A stretch of DNA of 64,000 nucleotides, from contig JAJEKV010000073.1 of NCBI GenBank assembly GCA_021234155.1, positions 3,136,001-3,200,000 on the forward strand. The letters are read 5' to 3'. A program made the translations under genes and the position numbers. The DNA comes from Isoetes taiwanensis (taxonomy: Eukaryota > Streptophyta > Lycopodiopsida > Isoetales > Isoetaceae). Below are positions 12,301 through 22,539 of this stretch, piece after piece. The notes under the pieces were generated by a model. It worked only from the letters and a program-made list of their open reading frames with translations, was not told the origin of the DNA and searched no databases. Numbering within the stretch: the first letter of the stretch is position 1; every line of letters begins with the position of its first letter.

Positions 12301-12304
12301 GGGT

Positions 12305-12625
12305 GGGTGAAAGCATGTTAGGGTGTCCCTTAAAAAGTATTATTTAGTGACTAAAAAGGTACCTAAAAAGGTACCCAGGACTGGGTACTGGGTACCTGTG
12401 TAATATGTCAATAAAAGGTACATTTTAGAACTTTTATATATTTTTTGGGCTTAGATAGCGTTATATTTATCTTACCTTTAAATATTAACACGTCCTTGAC
12501 TTTTATTTTGGACTTTTGTACTAGTTTTAATGAAAAGAAAAATGAGAAAGTACCCAGTTCTAAAGTACCTAGTGTATGTACTTTTGCAGGTTCCAAAAGT
12601 GGTACACCCTAACATGCTTTTACCC
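12305..12625. mobile_element. MITE with 22-bp TIRs and GGGT target duplication
   Basis: The left end GGGTGAAAGCATGTTAGGGT and the reverse complement of the right end, GGGTAAAAGCATGTTAGGGT, differ at one position and extend to about 22 bases. The element is 321 bases long, A/T-rich and non-coding. It is flanked by GGGT at 12301-12304 and 12626-12629. Internally it repeats GGTACC-type motifs (GGTACCTAAAAAGGTACC). Size, TIRs and lack of coding capacity define a MITE. I do not assign a superfamily. Confidence 0.8.
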
Positions 12626-12720
12626 GGGTGCATGTACGTCCTCCGCTAAAGAACAAGAAACATAATCACATGAAATTTCTCTTTTCTTCCTTTTTATAAT
12701 GGGATGCCTATGTATTATAT

Positions 12721-13403
12721 GTGTACATAAAAGAACAAAAAAATAATAGAAATGTTTACCTTTTCTTAGATCGCGAGACACTTAAACTGTACCTAGATGC
12801 TACTTTCCTTCGCAAGCTCTGGGATGCAGAGGCTCAGACGCACGTTAAGCTGGCACACTATCACCAGCAAGTCAATCCTAGGTTCACAAGAGGCCCACAC
12901 CAGTACTTGTACACCCAGCTGCCCATGAAGAAGCGCAGACTTATAGCTTCCATTCGCACGGGTGCACATCGCCTCGCGATTGAAGAAGGCGTTGGGCTCG
13001 GGAAGCACGAGAGCAAAGGCTTTGCCAGTGTTGCCACCAGGGCGCCATTGAGGATGAATGTCATGCCCTCTAGATCTGCCCAGCATTTGCCCATATCGGA
13101 GAGCGATATGTTCGATTACTAGTGCCTGGCCAGCCATTGCATCAGTTATTGATTACGGCGTCAGTGGGTTTGTTGGGGTCATACCTCCAGGAGGTTATGG
13201 ATGCACGGACTCGTTTGTGTCCTACGGGACGGTATTGAACTGTCCTGTGCAATTGTACAGTGTGCCAGCATGCTTATTACTGCTAAGGTTTTTCCCTAGA
13301 AAACCCTTTGGGGCGGGGGTTTTTTAATCCTGTCAGTAATACGCTTGCTGCTCTCTTTTTGTTTGGGTCCCATAGGCCAATTGGTCTTCGTGGACGCTAA
13401 AAA
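12721..13403 (+). pseudogene. LINE ORF2 C-terminus and 3-prime UTR
   Basis: The plus-strand frame reads REALRHYLDA-like residues, then QLPMKKRRLIASIRTGAHRL. This closely parallels QCYLRTHLPMKRRRLIASIR of the LINE at 14679-14993 and marks the region just upstream of the C-terminal zinc-binding motif. The match continues with a decayed YLQEVMD-like stretch near 13185 and a 3-prime UTR with the hairpin TTTTTCCCTAGAAAACCC. The copy is truncated on its 5-prime side and ends in a pentanucleotide repeat tail. Confidence 0.75.
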
Positions 13404-13484
13404 CCTATTCTATTCTATTCTATTCTATTCTATTCTATTCTATTCTATTCTATTCTATTCTATTCTATTCTATTCTATTCTTTA
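13404..13484 (+). repeat. (TATTC)n microsatellite forming the tail of a LINE copy
   Basis: About sixteen near-perfect copies of TATTC start directly after the 3-prime UTR of the truncated LINE. The plus-strand LINE ending near 54075 terminates in the same motif (TATTCTATTCTA). The repeat therefore looks like the native tail of this LINE family, later expanded here. Confidence 0.85.
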
Positions 13485-13789
13485 TTTTGGAGTAGAAGAA
13501 ACATTGAAAGTAGAAGTATTTGAAAATGACTAATGATTTTGCATTAAAGTGCTTTCAGATTATGATCAACGTACAAACTTTGAAATTCTAGACCACATTA
13601 AAATGCAATGACTAGAATCTACTTTTAGAATTGTGACTAGCAAAAGCTTGAGATGAACTGTGGTAGCAATATTTTGCAGTTATTTAGCCATGTTCAATAA
13701 AATTCATTAACAAAAGAAATACACACACCACAATTCTTAAACTGTTCTCGTGAAAAAAGCCACATGGTATCATTCGCAGTGCTATACCT
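13485..13789. other. Anonymous A/T-rich sequence between LINE fragments
   Basis: No gene, RNA or element end recognised. Confidence 0.4.
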
Positions 13790-13945
13790 TAAATTGAATC
13801 GATGAAGACCAAAAGACCTATGGAACTCAAACGAAGAAAAGAAAACAACAGGTCTATTATTGTTCAAGATTAACCTCCCCCCTTCCTCCCCGAAGGGTTT
13901 TCTAGGGAAAAACAGTCGGATGATAAATTGTACATTAGACATGTC
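13790..13945 (-). pseudogene. Short LINE 3-prime UTR fragment
   Basis: Nucleotide similarity to the LINE 3-prime UTRs at 10240-10370 and 14400-14560. Shared motifs include AGACCTATGGAACTCAAACG and the hairpin-forming CCCCGAAGGGTTTTCTAGGG. No coding sequence is retained. Confidence 0.6.
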
Positions 13946-14363
13946 AATGTAGTGATAAAGAACTACCAATTGAGCTCGCATATCTAGATTTGTACATATC
14001 ACTGTAGTAATGAAGAAACGACACAATTGAGCTCACATGTCTACTTGCTCTTTTTTTAGAAATGAGTCGATCACTTTTTATTATGTTCTGCCATAGCTCT
14101 CCCTTATGTCAATGTTAGAGAGGTAGCAAATGAAGCTTCAAATTCAATAGAAACTCTTGGATCTATAATGTTGGAGTCAATATTGTATCTGCAACATTAC
14201 ATGAAACGGTTGATTAGGTGTAACCAACCCGGCATGTCATGTTCGGATAGGTGTATAAGTTTTAACGGTCTTGATAGCTTGGTTGAATTATGCGTTATGT
14301 ATTTTGGGATAATATGTCAATAATACATACATGGTATATGTAAAATTTATCCAAAGTTCATGA

Positions 14364-14364
14364 T

Positions 14365-14396
<32 letters not shown>

Positions 14397-14398
14397 GA
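14364..14398. repeat. (GA)n microsatellite at a LINE 3-prime end
   Basis: A run of GAAAGAAAGA followed by about eleven GA units lies just outside the 3-prime end of the minus-strand LINE. It probably derives from that copy's tail. Confidence 0.7.
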
Positions 14399-14586
14399 AT
14401 GTTTTTATCGTCCACGGAAATCAATCGGGCCTATGTGACCCAATGAAGGAGCGCAACAAACTTATTATTGTCCAAGTTAGCCCCTCCCTCCCCAAGGGTT
14501 TTCGAGGGAAAACCCATGGCAGTAATAAGAATGTTGTCAAACTGTACATGTATAGATCATCATGAAATATATGTATATAATACATG

Positions 14587-16800
14587 TCAAGTACGTGCTC
14601 GAGGACATAGCTGATCTCTCATATCCATGACCTCCTGAAGGTATGATCCTAGCGCCCGTACAGAAGACGTGCTCAACGTCACATGTAGCGGCTGGCCAGT
14701 CCTGACCAACTTAGCATAGCGCGTCCGAATTTGATCATATGCTGGGCAGCTTTGAAGGGCATGAGATTCATCCTTAATGACTTCCATTTGGCAGCATTGA
14801 CAAAGCCTGCTCTGTATGGCTCACAAATCCATCTGTCCATCTCAATTCGAAGATGATGTGCCCCTGTGCGAATGGAGGCAATGAGTCTGCGCCTTTTCAT
14901 AGGCAAATGTGTTCGCAGGTAGCATTGCGGGCCCCATTTTAATGTGGGATTTATGTGGCACTTGTAGTATACTGTCTTTTGCTGAGGAAGCAAGCGTCAA
15001 AATATTGCCTCAAGCTGTGCTCCTGCACATTCCATCTAGACAACCATTGAGCTCTCTTTTTCCTCCAGTAGGCCTTGAGGTATTGCGGCCCCATTGCCAT
15101 GATATAAGCTAAGTTAGGGCTGTTGCCCCCATTGTCAGCAAACCAGCTCTCCAACTGATTAATGTAAAGTCTAAACAATGTTGGAGAGAGAGGGCACCCC
15201 AAGCGAACCCCAATACTACTATCGAATGGTTGGCTTGTCGGCCGCAACTGGCCCGAGCATCTCTCATATAATCTGTGCACTGCATTCTCCAAATCTACAG
15301 GAACCCCTAGCCATTGCAATCTTGCCCATAGTTTTTCTCGAGGTACAGCGCCAAAGGCCTTCGCAAAGTCCAAGAAGCAACAATATACCGATGGTTCCTG
15401 GTGTCTTCAACCAGACTCCGCAGTGTGAAGATGTGCAATGGTTGAGTGTGGAGGCCTGAATCATGTCTGGGTGTGGGCCCGCATCTCTGCTACCTCTGCC
15501 CAGCCTATCAATTGCTGCTAGAGAATCCCAGGTAGCAGTTTTGCAAACACCAAACTAACCATGATTGTTTGGTAGTTGGTTGGGCAGTGCGGGTAACCTG
15601 CCTTATAGATGGGAACAACTCTGCTATTGGTCCGCTGCAGTGGAAAGCCTTCCCATAATGCCTTGTTGAACAAGGCGGTCAGCACCGGTATGAGGACGGC
15701 CCCTGCCCACTTGAGCAATTCTGCCTACATACCATCCATGTATGGCACTTTCCCATTGGCAAGATGCTGTAAGCCTTTTTCCACGTTTGACTCTGTGATT
15801 TCCAGCAGTGGGCCTTCTTGCAGGGGTAATGCTGCTTGTGCACCCCGAGGGTCGTATAGTTGTTGCAAGTATTGCCTCCACTGCTCGGGAGTGATGTTCC
15901 ATGTGGGATGTACTGGCTTTCTGAAAACCCTTCGCCAGAAGGTTCTGGGATGACGTTCCAGGAGGTAGAACATTTTCCTTTGAGGCGATGCGATGTACCT
16001 GGCTTTCTTAGCTTTAAGGAAGATGCAGTACTATCTGACTGCGTGTGGTAAAGGGGGGTCTGTGACCTGGCAGAGCCAACATTTGTATTCCTTGCACTCC
16101 ACATCAAACCACTAATTATGTGGGAAGGTTGTGGTCCTGGAGGTTCGTCGAGGGCGGCTTATCCCAAAGCACCACACTAGATTCGCCTCCCTGATTTTCC
16201 TGCCTGCAAGTGCTCTTGCGGGAGGACGGCCACTGTGCCAGTCCGTTGCAAATTACCAGGTCAAAGATACCATAGAGCAAAAGCAACTGCCTACCATAGC
16301 GCGTGACCTGATTGTCATCTGATGTCTGTGGTCAAGCTCGCATCTGCAATACATCATTAGTCAAGGGATCAAATCTCATGGGTTGTTCTACTTGGTGCGT
16401 GTATTGAAGTCTCCAAGGAGTATGATGCTGCCCAACTACTTATGCTGCTGTATGTCATCATATAGATCGACATAGGGGTCTAGTCTTTCCACATCCGAAT
16501 AGAAGTTGCTTTCTACATGTGGGAAGTAGCAGGCTACAAAGAGAGGTCTGCTATTGCAATTTTGCACACATACCCATAGGTTTCAGTTGTGCATGTCTGT
16601 CTTGACCAAGGAGATTGATTGTGCCAATGTTGTTCGGTAAGTCGCAGGCAACACCCCCATGCCCATGCTTTCCTGTGCAATCATTAAATGTTGAGTAGCA
16701 CTGGTATCCTGGCAAGTTGGGTATCCTATATTCTGCATGCTCCCATGTTTCCATGAGGAAGATGAGATCCATGTCTGCGGCAACCAAGTTGAGACTATCC
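14587..16800 (-). pseudogene. LINE ORF2: endonuclease and reverse transcriptase relic
   Basis: In protein order: endonuclease pieces at 16787-16440, with LIFLMETWEHAEYRIPNLPG and GVACDLPNNIG and a GDFNT-like box near 16430. RT entry at 15973-15518, with LLEITESNVEKGLQHLANGK and TNSRVVPIYKAGYPHCPTN. Then RT core at 15373-15180, with MDFAKAFGAVPREKLWARL and GVRLGCPLSPTLFRLYINQL. From there the sequence jumps directly to AYWRKKRAQWLSRWNVQEHS. The block that should carry the YADD catalytic pair is therefore deleted. The C-terminus (14993-14587) retains LPMKRRRLIASIRTGAHHL and ends YLQEVMDMRDQLCPRART. Several frames are needed to follow it. Confidence 0.8.
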
Positions 16801-17099
16801 CCCTTCTACCATGGGAAGCCCCACAATTCCAAGAGGCTATGCATAGGCACAATTCATGTTTGTTGGCAGGGGCTGCAGCTGCAGATTCAGTGGCAGCAGT
16901 GGAAGAGAGGATGGTAGAAGTGAAAGCAGCATGAGATGTGCGAGCAACAGAAGGCGAGGCAACCAAAGCACGGCATGCAGTCGTAGCAGGCGAAGCAAGG
17001 GCATGGTCAAGAGCTGCTGGAGGGTTTGCAGCATTCACAGCAAACATTTTGGCGGCCTGAATATTTGTTTGATCAGTCCCGCTGCTCCTCCTTGTCTGC

Positions 17100-18400
17100 G
17101 GACGCTTTTAACATTTGGCCAACTCGTGCCTGTGGTCTGCTTGTTGTATCGGGGTCAGGTCTCGATCAACATACACAACATACTGGCGCAAGATGCCTGC
17201 TTTCACTTACGCGTCCCATACTGTGAATATGACTACCCGGTGGGCGGTTCAGATGCTGGGTACCATGGCGGCTTGCCCTAATAATGTGTGCTGGCACATG
17301 GAATGTCATTCGAGTGAGGATCAGCATTTGGAGTCGGTTAATGAGGTCCTCCCCTATCTCTTCTATTAGGCCATATATCACCACATTGTGGCTTCTCCGT
17401 CTCAGCTCCTGGAGCTCTCTTATCCTCGGGTCAATGCTGCTCGGCACAACAGGTGCTATTTGCGGTCGGCGAGGCATATGCTATGGCCTACGTTGGGGTG
17501 GTGGTGGTATAGGGCGGCGTGGCGATGCAGTAGTAGGCGGTTCTGGCTGACCTCGTGCAGACTCTTGGGCTACCGGACTGCCATGCTAGGTATAGTGATC
17601 TCTTCTTCTCAAAGCCAGGAGCTTAGCTCCTGCTGGAGTTGTTGTTGTCTTGCCAATTCACACATGCATCGCTGCAATTGCTCATGAGCCTCTGCATGGA
17701 AGCCCTTGCCTTGTTGAGCCATGGCTACCCGCAGCTCCTGCACCTTCTGATCTCGAGCTGCGGACCTATGCTCCAATTTCTGTAAGCGAGAGTCCAGCAT
17801 AGGGTTCGTTGCAGATGAGGCCACTTCCTGTGTCTTGACTCTATTTTGAAGGGCTTTCAATTATGACGGGCTCTCTTCAAAGGCAATATGGACTCTTCGC
17901 ACCATAGTAACAGCCTCCTCAGCTTCTGATCGAAGGCAAGAGATGGTTACATTGTCTCCTGCTCGGCACGTTGCCTGTCCTGTATCATGGTTTCAATAGC
18001 AGTGGATAAGAAATCCATGTGAGCCTGCATGTCAGCGAGACTCTTCTTGTCCTTCTACCTTTCAGAGCGCACTAGGCAAAGGCCATCCTGTAGCTGCTGT
18101 AGGCGAGCCTCCATGCTGAAAGCACGCTGCTTTTCAGTAGCGTGCTGCCTCTTGAGCAATTTTGGTGCGAAGGCCTGCATCTCCTTTGCCAAGCAAGCAA
18201 TTCGAGTTGTGTTGCCTCTGCCATTGCTAGAACCTGTTTCGAGTGCTTCTCAACTGTCTGGTTTGCTGGTGACGCACGGATACAGCTTGCCGCTAGGCTA
18301 GAATATCTGTTATATGCCTGTCGAGCTATGCTTGTTGCATGAGACCTTGCCCGCGCTTCTCTTTTGAGTGTGCACCTGTCAATTTTTACCTGTGTCATCT
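17100..18400 (-). pseudogene. LINE ORF1 relic (coiled coil and RRM-like domain)
   Basis: The minus strand encodes a Gln/Arg-rich helical region (QELRVAMAQQGKGFHAEAHE, ARQQQLQQELS) consistent with the coiled coil of L1-type ORF1 proteins. It is followed at 17477-17166 by RELQELRRRSHNVVIYGLIE and a downstream HVPAHIIRASRHGTQHLN stretch. NVVIYGL is the first strand of the RRM-like nucleic-acid-binding domain typical of plant L1 ORF1. Frames are interrupted. The plus-strand LINE at 49665 has the equivalent HDVRLIGIAERPNEDIY, which supports the assignment. Confidence 0.65.
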
Positions 18401-18579
18401 AGTCTGTATTGGGGATGGCATCTATGTACTCTCCTAGGAGACGTTTTGCTACCATATCTATGCTAGGTAGAGGGAGTGCATGTCTACACCATCCACACGC
18501 ATATCAGTGGGGTGGGATGAAGGGATGCAAGGCTCGTCTAGCTCTTCTATCACTATGGTTGCCATAATTAGAGTATCAC

Positions 18580-19075
18580 CCTATAGACACTTGTCTGAAA
18601 GCCTCCAAGCACTTTGATCACACACAACCTCTGCCCCCTTACAGACGTCCATCTGAAAGCTTCTATGTGTAAGAAGCAGGCGTAGGCTTTGTCACCTTAC
18701 TGACACCGGACCGAAGTGTCCAAATGCAGAATTCAAGCATAGCCTCTAATGCAACCTCTACCACCTTATAGATGCTTGTCTCAGACGAATAGTGGCAATG
18801 GTCTCCTCCTTACAGACCCCTATCTGAAAGCCTCCAGCATGCCAATGTTTGAATCCAAGATGATGCCTCCAAGTGCAGGAAGCAAGTGCAGGCTCTTTCA
18901 CCTTACAGACGCACGTCTGAAAGTGTTCAAATGGATAAATCCAGTGCATCCTCTAGTGCAATCTCTGCCACCTTACAAATGCCTGTCTGAGATGAAAAAT
19001 AGCAATGGTTTTCCCTTTACAGATGCCTGTCTGAAAGCCTCCAGCATGTAAATGCATGAATCCAAGGTGATTGGA
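18580..19075 (-). repeat. Tandem 5-prime monomers of the LINE, about 207 bp
   Basis: The segment starting CTCTAATGCAACCTCTACC at about 18744 recurs as CTCTAGTGCAATCTCTGCC at about 18951, and both continue in parallel for about 120 bases. The sub-motif CTTACAGACGCCTGTCTGAA recurs at shorter spacing through the whole block. It lies at the 5-prime end of the LINE, where some LINEs carry tandem promoter monomers. Confidence 0.6.
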
Positions 19076-19131
19076 TAGCATTACAACCTCTGAATCCTGC
19101 CTTAAAACCAGGTTTCAAACTTGTTGTTTTC

Positions 19132-19136
19132 TCCTC
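19132..19136. repeat. Target-site duplication TCCTC, left copy
   Basis: TCCTC immediately precedes the TGTGACGC end of the LTR and recurs immediately after the other LTR at 43149-43153. A perfect 5-bp duplication is as expected for LTR retrotransposon integration. It shows that the two LTR ends belong to one insertion despite everything nested between them. Confidence 0.92.
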
Positions 19137-20783
19137 TGTGACGCTCCCTGCTAAATATACGGCACCCGTCCGTACACTCGGCAGGAAATCCCCCATCCGG
19201 TCCTTCAACCGCACGGGCCCTATGTCTATCCCGCACTCTGAGATGATCGTAGTGCGGGAAGGGGACACGAAGGTGTCTTGCGTGCCCTTTCCCTATGGGC
19301 TCCTATCACAGCGGAAGCATAAACAACATCAGAACTAGCAATAACAATACAACATACTACCTCGAAGGGTAGTCCATCACATATCCACAAGTGCAAGAAT
19401 GATAATCATAAACCATAAAACATGAGAGCTCATACCCATGGCTCTGACTCATAAGAAGGATGACTGACTGGCTAGGCCTCAAGATAGCGCAGACCGAGTC
19501 ATAACAACAGCGAGGGCTGGCATAAGACAATGGCTAGGGTTGACCACTCCATCCGCCCCTCCTGTGCATACTTTGCAGATGGGGCTAAATCAAGCTCTGG
19601 CGTGACTCTAGCCTTCCGAATACGCAATCCCATGGTATCACCCATCGGGACTACTCCAGGTTGCATCTCCCTGGTCCGTTGAGGCAGGAAGGGTTGCATC
19701 TCCCCTTCCCGGGGTCTAGAGGTTCCGCGGGCGGCTAGAGAATCGTGGCGACACACGATTCGTACCCGACTTAACCCCCCAAAACGAGAGCCAAGCCAAC
19801 ACTTGCAACTCTCGAGAGGCAGGGCGGCACCATTGCCCCAGGAGGTGTCAGACCCATGCCCGGCCCACACGAAGTGACCGACCATAAGTCTAGCCCACTA
19901 TGGGATCCCCCGTAGCCCCCACTCGGCAGGGATCCTCCCTCCACATTGCCTCTAGCCCCGTTGTGTAGTGTTGAGTCACATCATAGCCTCCATAGCCTGG
20001 TGGGCTCCTATGCACAGGCCGCATCTAATAGGAACTAAGGGATCTAATCTAGGAGCATACTACATATGGCTCTAGGTCTCTACCCCCCTTCCCAATACAA
20101 GAGGAGCAAACATGATCAACCAACATCACATAACATCATATCATGAGAATAATCATAAGAACATCTTAACCTAATCATCTATATCTAACTTACAGTTAGA
20201 GTTCCTTGATTAGGGTTCAAGATGATGAATGAGGGTTCTAGGATGGCTCTACCTTAGGTACAAGATGCTAACTCATCTGGAATGCTCAATTCCAGATGAA
20301 CTACTATGATCACTACTCGACATACCTGCTCCAGAAGCACTCCCTCCCAATCTTGGCGTCTCCATGGTCTTCGAAGTGTTCGAGGTAGCTCCCACTCCTG
20401 CTGATGCGCTCACGCTCTGGGGGCTGCCATGCTATGCTGTGCCACAGCAGACGGTCCTCGAAACGGAGTTTCGAGCACGAAGAAGGTTCCCAGATTGTTG
20501 GAGCCAGAAAAGAGGCCTATGGTTAGGGTTTAGGCCTTTATAGGTTAGGGTTTACATGTTATGCCACGTGGCTCCAATAGGGTAAGTCCGTGTGGCGGGT
20601 GCCCAATAGGTTAAGGCCACGTGGAAAATGGTCTTAACCTAAGGTTGGCTAAGTTATATGAATAACTTAGTCATGCCCCCTAGTGCCACAATCTATGGTA
20701 TACAAGGCTATGAAGATAGACTTGTATAATGACGGTCCTGGAAATATACGTATTTATGGCGTATATTTCCCTGGAACGTCACA
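19137..20783 (-). repeat. 3-prime LTR of the chromovirus (intact copy)
   Basis: The LTR is 1647 bp, bounded by TGTGACG and CGTCACA, a 7-base inverted end. In element orientation the U3 starts at 20783. It contains two CACGTG G-boxes (about 20562 and 20632), then CTATAAAGG at about 20545-20537, immediately followed by CCTAAACCCTAACC, a telo-box-like motif near the expected transcription start. The other LTR has the same arrangement. There is no coding capacity beyond chance frames. Confidence 0.93.
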
Positions 20784-20796
20784 TTCTCCCCCCCTT
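20784..20796 (-). promoter_or_regulatory. Polypurine tract of the chromovirus
   Basis: The minus strand reads AAGGGGGGGGAGAA-like purines directly upstream of the 3-prime LTR. This is the position and composition expected for the plus-strand DNA primer of an LTR retrotransposon. Confidence 0.85.
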
Positions 20797-21672
20797 AGGA
20801 TAATGCTGTCCTCAGCATTACGCTAAGGTGACTAACCTACTCTAATCCTGCAAAAGCACACAACAAGAATATATGAACTTAATTCTATTGAAAAGATCAA
20901 CTTTTCGTTAATTACTTATTATGTAATTATAAAGCTATATTTATAAGTTATACAAAATTATATAGCTATAACAACTATTATTACAAAAGTATACACATAT
21001 AATATTATTACAACAAATTTAGGAGTTCATAGTTAGTCTAAAATCTATGACTCCTATCTTCTCGTAACGTGCTCCCTCCTTCATGCTTCCCTTCACTGGC
21101 CTGCACAAGTAGCACATTACGTTATATAAGTTAATAAGTTTGTGGTTTTAGGGGACCACCCCCCCTACCTACCTCCTTGAGCCGAACTACCAGCTCAAGG
21201 TTACCCTACTACCTTGCACTCGATCATGGCCCTTTTCGGATTTGAGCTTAAGGATCATTTAAGATGCTCCTATCATCGCCCATGATCAAGTGCTACCTTG
21301 TATTCGGTTACCCGGTGCCGAGTACTCCCTAGTGCATCATGCACCAAGGGTTTTAAGCTAGGGAACGTCTCACGATCCCATCATTGCGCATGATCACTTT
21401 AACCTTTACCATGACCCCCCTATGGCCAGGTGTGCGTACCCCGCATCGCGGCATAGAGAGCATCCGATCGATGTCCCATCATCGCCCACCATGCCTCATT
21501 CCTCACTCTCATGACCCTAATGGTCATGCGCACCTCTTGGTGCGTGTTGGCCTAGAGAATGCCTTAAAGGCGTATCCCATCATCGCCCACACGTTCCAAG
21601 ATTCTGGCACATGCACTCTACTAACTAGAATACATGAGCCAGAACTTAAGGCTAACTAAGAAACATACTAAG

Positions 21673-22163
21673 CTAACCTCCTGGCAAGTCGGCGTCGATC
21701 AATTCGGAGACGACTCGCCCATCAAACTCCTTCATAAACTCTGGGTATTGCTTCTCCAAATCCTGCTTCAATACCCAGGTCGTGTCTTCCACGGGCAAGT
21801 GCTTCCACTTGACCAAATACTGGAGGAATTGAGATCACCTAGTCTTCTTGAATGACTTATCAAGAAGTAATTCAGGCACAATTCCAACTTGTTCCTCCGT
21901 AATTTCCAACAAAGTTGGAATATCCAAAACCTCATCAAGGTTAGGATCGTGCCTTTTGAATAAACTCACATGGAAGACCTTATGGTGGGCCGAGAGATCC
22001 TGAGATCCCACTCTTCTCCAAGATCTTGAACGGACCGGCCCACCTAGGGGCGAGCTTCTTACAATTGCCGATGCGAAGCTTCCCTTGCTTAACCTTTACT
22101 TGAGCCAAACTTTATCTCTCACCACAAAACAACTCTCGAGGAGTTTTATGTCTATCTGCTAGA
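21673..22163 (-). pseudogene. Integrase C-terminus and chromodomain of the chromovirus
   Basis: From 22140 downward the minus strand encodes FVVRDKVWLK-like residues, then KQGKLRIGNCKKLAPRWAGP and FKILEKSG. This is the DNA-binding C-terminal domain of a Ty3/gypsy integrase. It is followed at about 21830-21673 by QYLVKWKHLPVEDTTWV, LKQDLEKQYPEFMKEFDG and a stop at 21673. The latter is a chromodomain, used by chromoviruses to target marked chromatin. The aromatic W of VKWK and the conserved W-K-H-L-P run are present. At least one stop and one frameshift interrupt the join. The rest of the integrase lies across the inserted transposon, from 29866 on. Confidence 0.85.
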
Positions 22164-22539
22164 GGGTGCAAAATCGGTACTGGGTAGCAGAAATCACCGT
22201 CCGGACGCCGCTTACAAGTGCTTAAAATCGGTGTGTTTTAAACACGACGTGCGTGATTGAAGTATTGACATGTAGGGTGCGCGCCCGTCAAATGACAGGC
22301 TGAGAGAATCATGAACATGTTTGGTGCCGGAAACATGAATGCCTGTAGCCCGCCATATTCCTGGATGGCGGGCTAACCCATCTTGAATTCAAGCAAAATG
22401 GAGGGACTAATTGTTTCCAAGAATTGCCTGAACCGAAATTCAACAATTTGCCCTCACCAATTCAATAATACGTAAATCCGGGATAGATGTGAAACCCAAT
22501 TCCTCCCCCGTTCAATTTCTGAGCCATTGATGCAGCAAG

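Larger units (their letters stand above)
14400..19075 (-). mobile_element. L1-like LINE, degenerate, with 5-prime tandem repeats
   Basis: In element order the minus strand holds a tandemly repeated 5-prime region (19075-18580), an ORF1 region with coiled coil and RNA-binding domain (18400-17100), an ORF2 with apurinic-type endonuclease and reverse transcriptase (16800-14587), and a 3-prime UTR ending near 14400. Every coding part is broken by stops and frameshifts, and the RT lacks its catalytic block, so the copy is dead. The left edge is set by similarity with other LINE copies in the window. The right edge is not exact because a gypsy element abuts it at 19137. Confidence 0.8.

Noticed and set aside
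12793-13137. Minus-strand open frame of 114 codons
   Set aside because: Opposite strand of the recognisable LINE ORF2 C-terminus.
19138-19338. Duplicated open frames at 19138 and 36909 as a conserved gene
   Set aside because: Both lie inside the two LTRs, so the conservation reflects LTR identity, not coding function.
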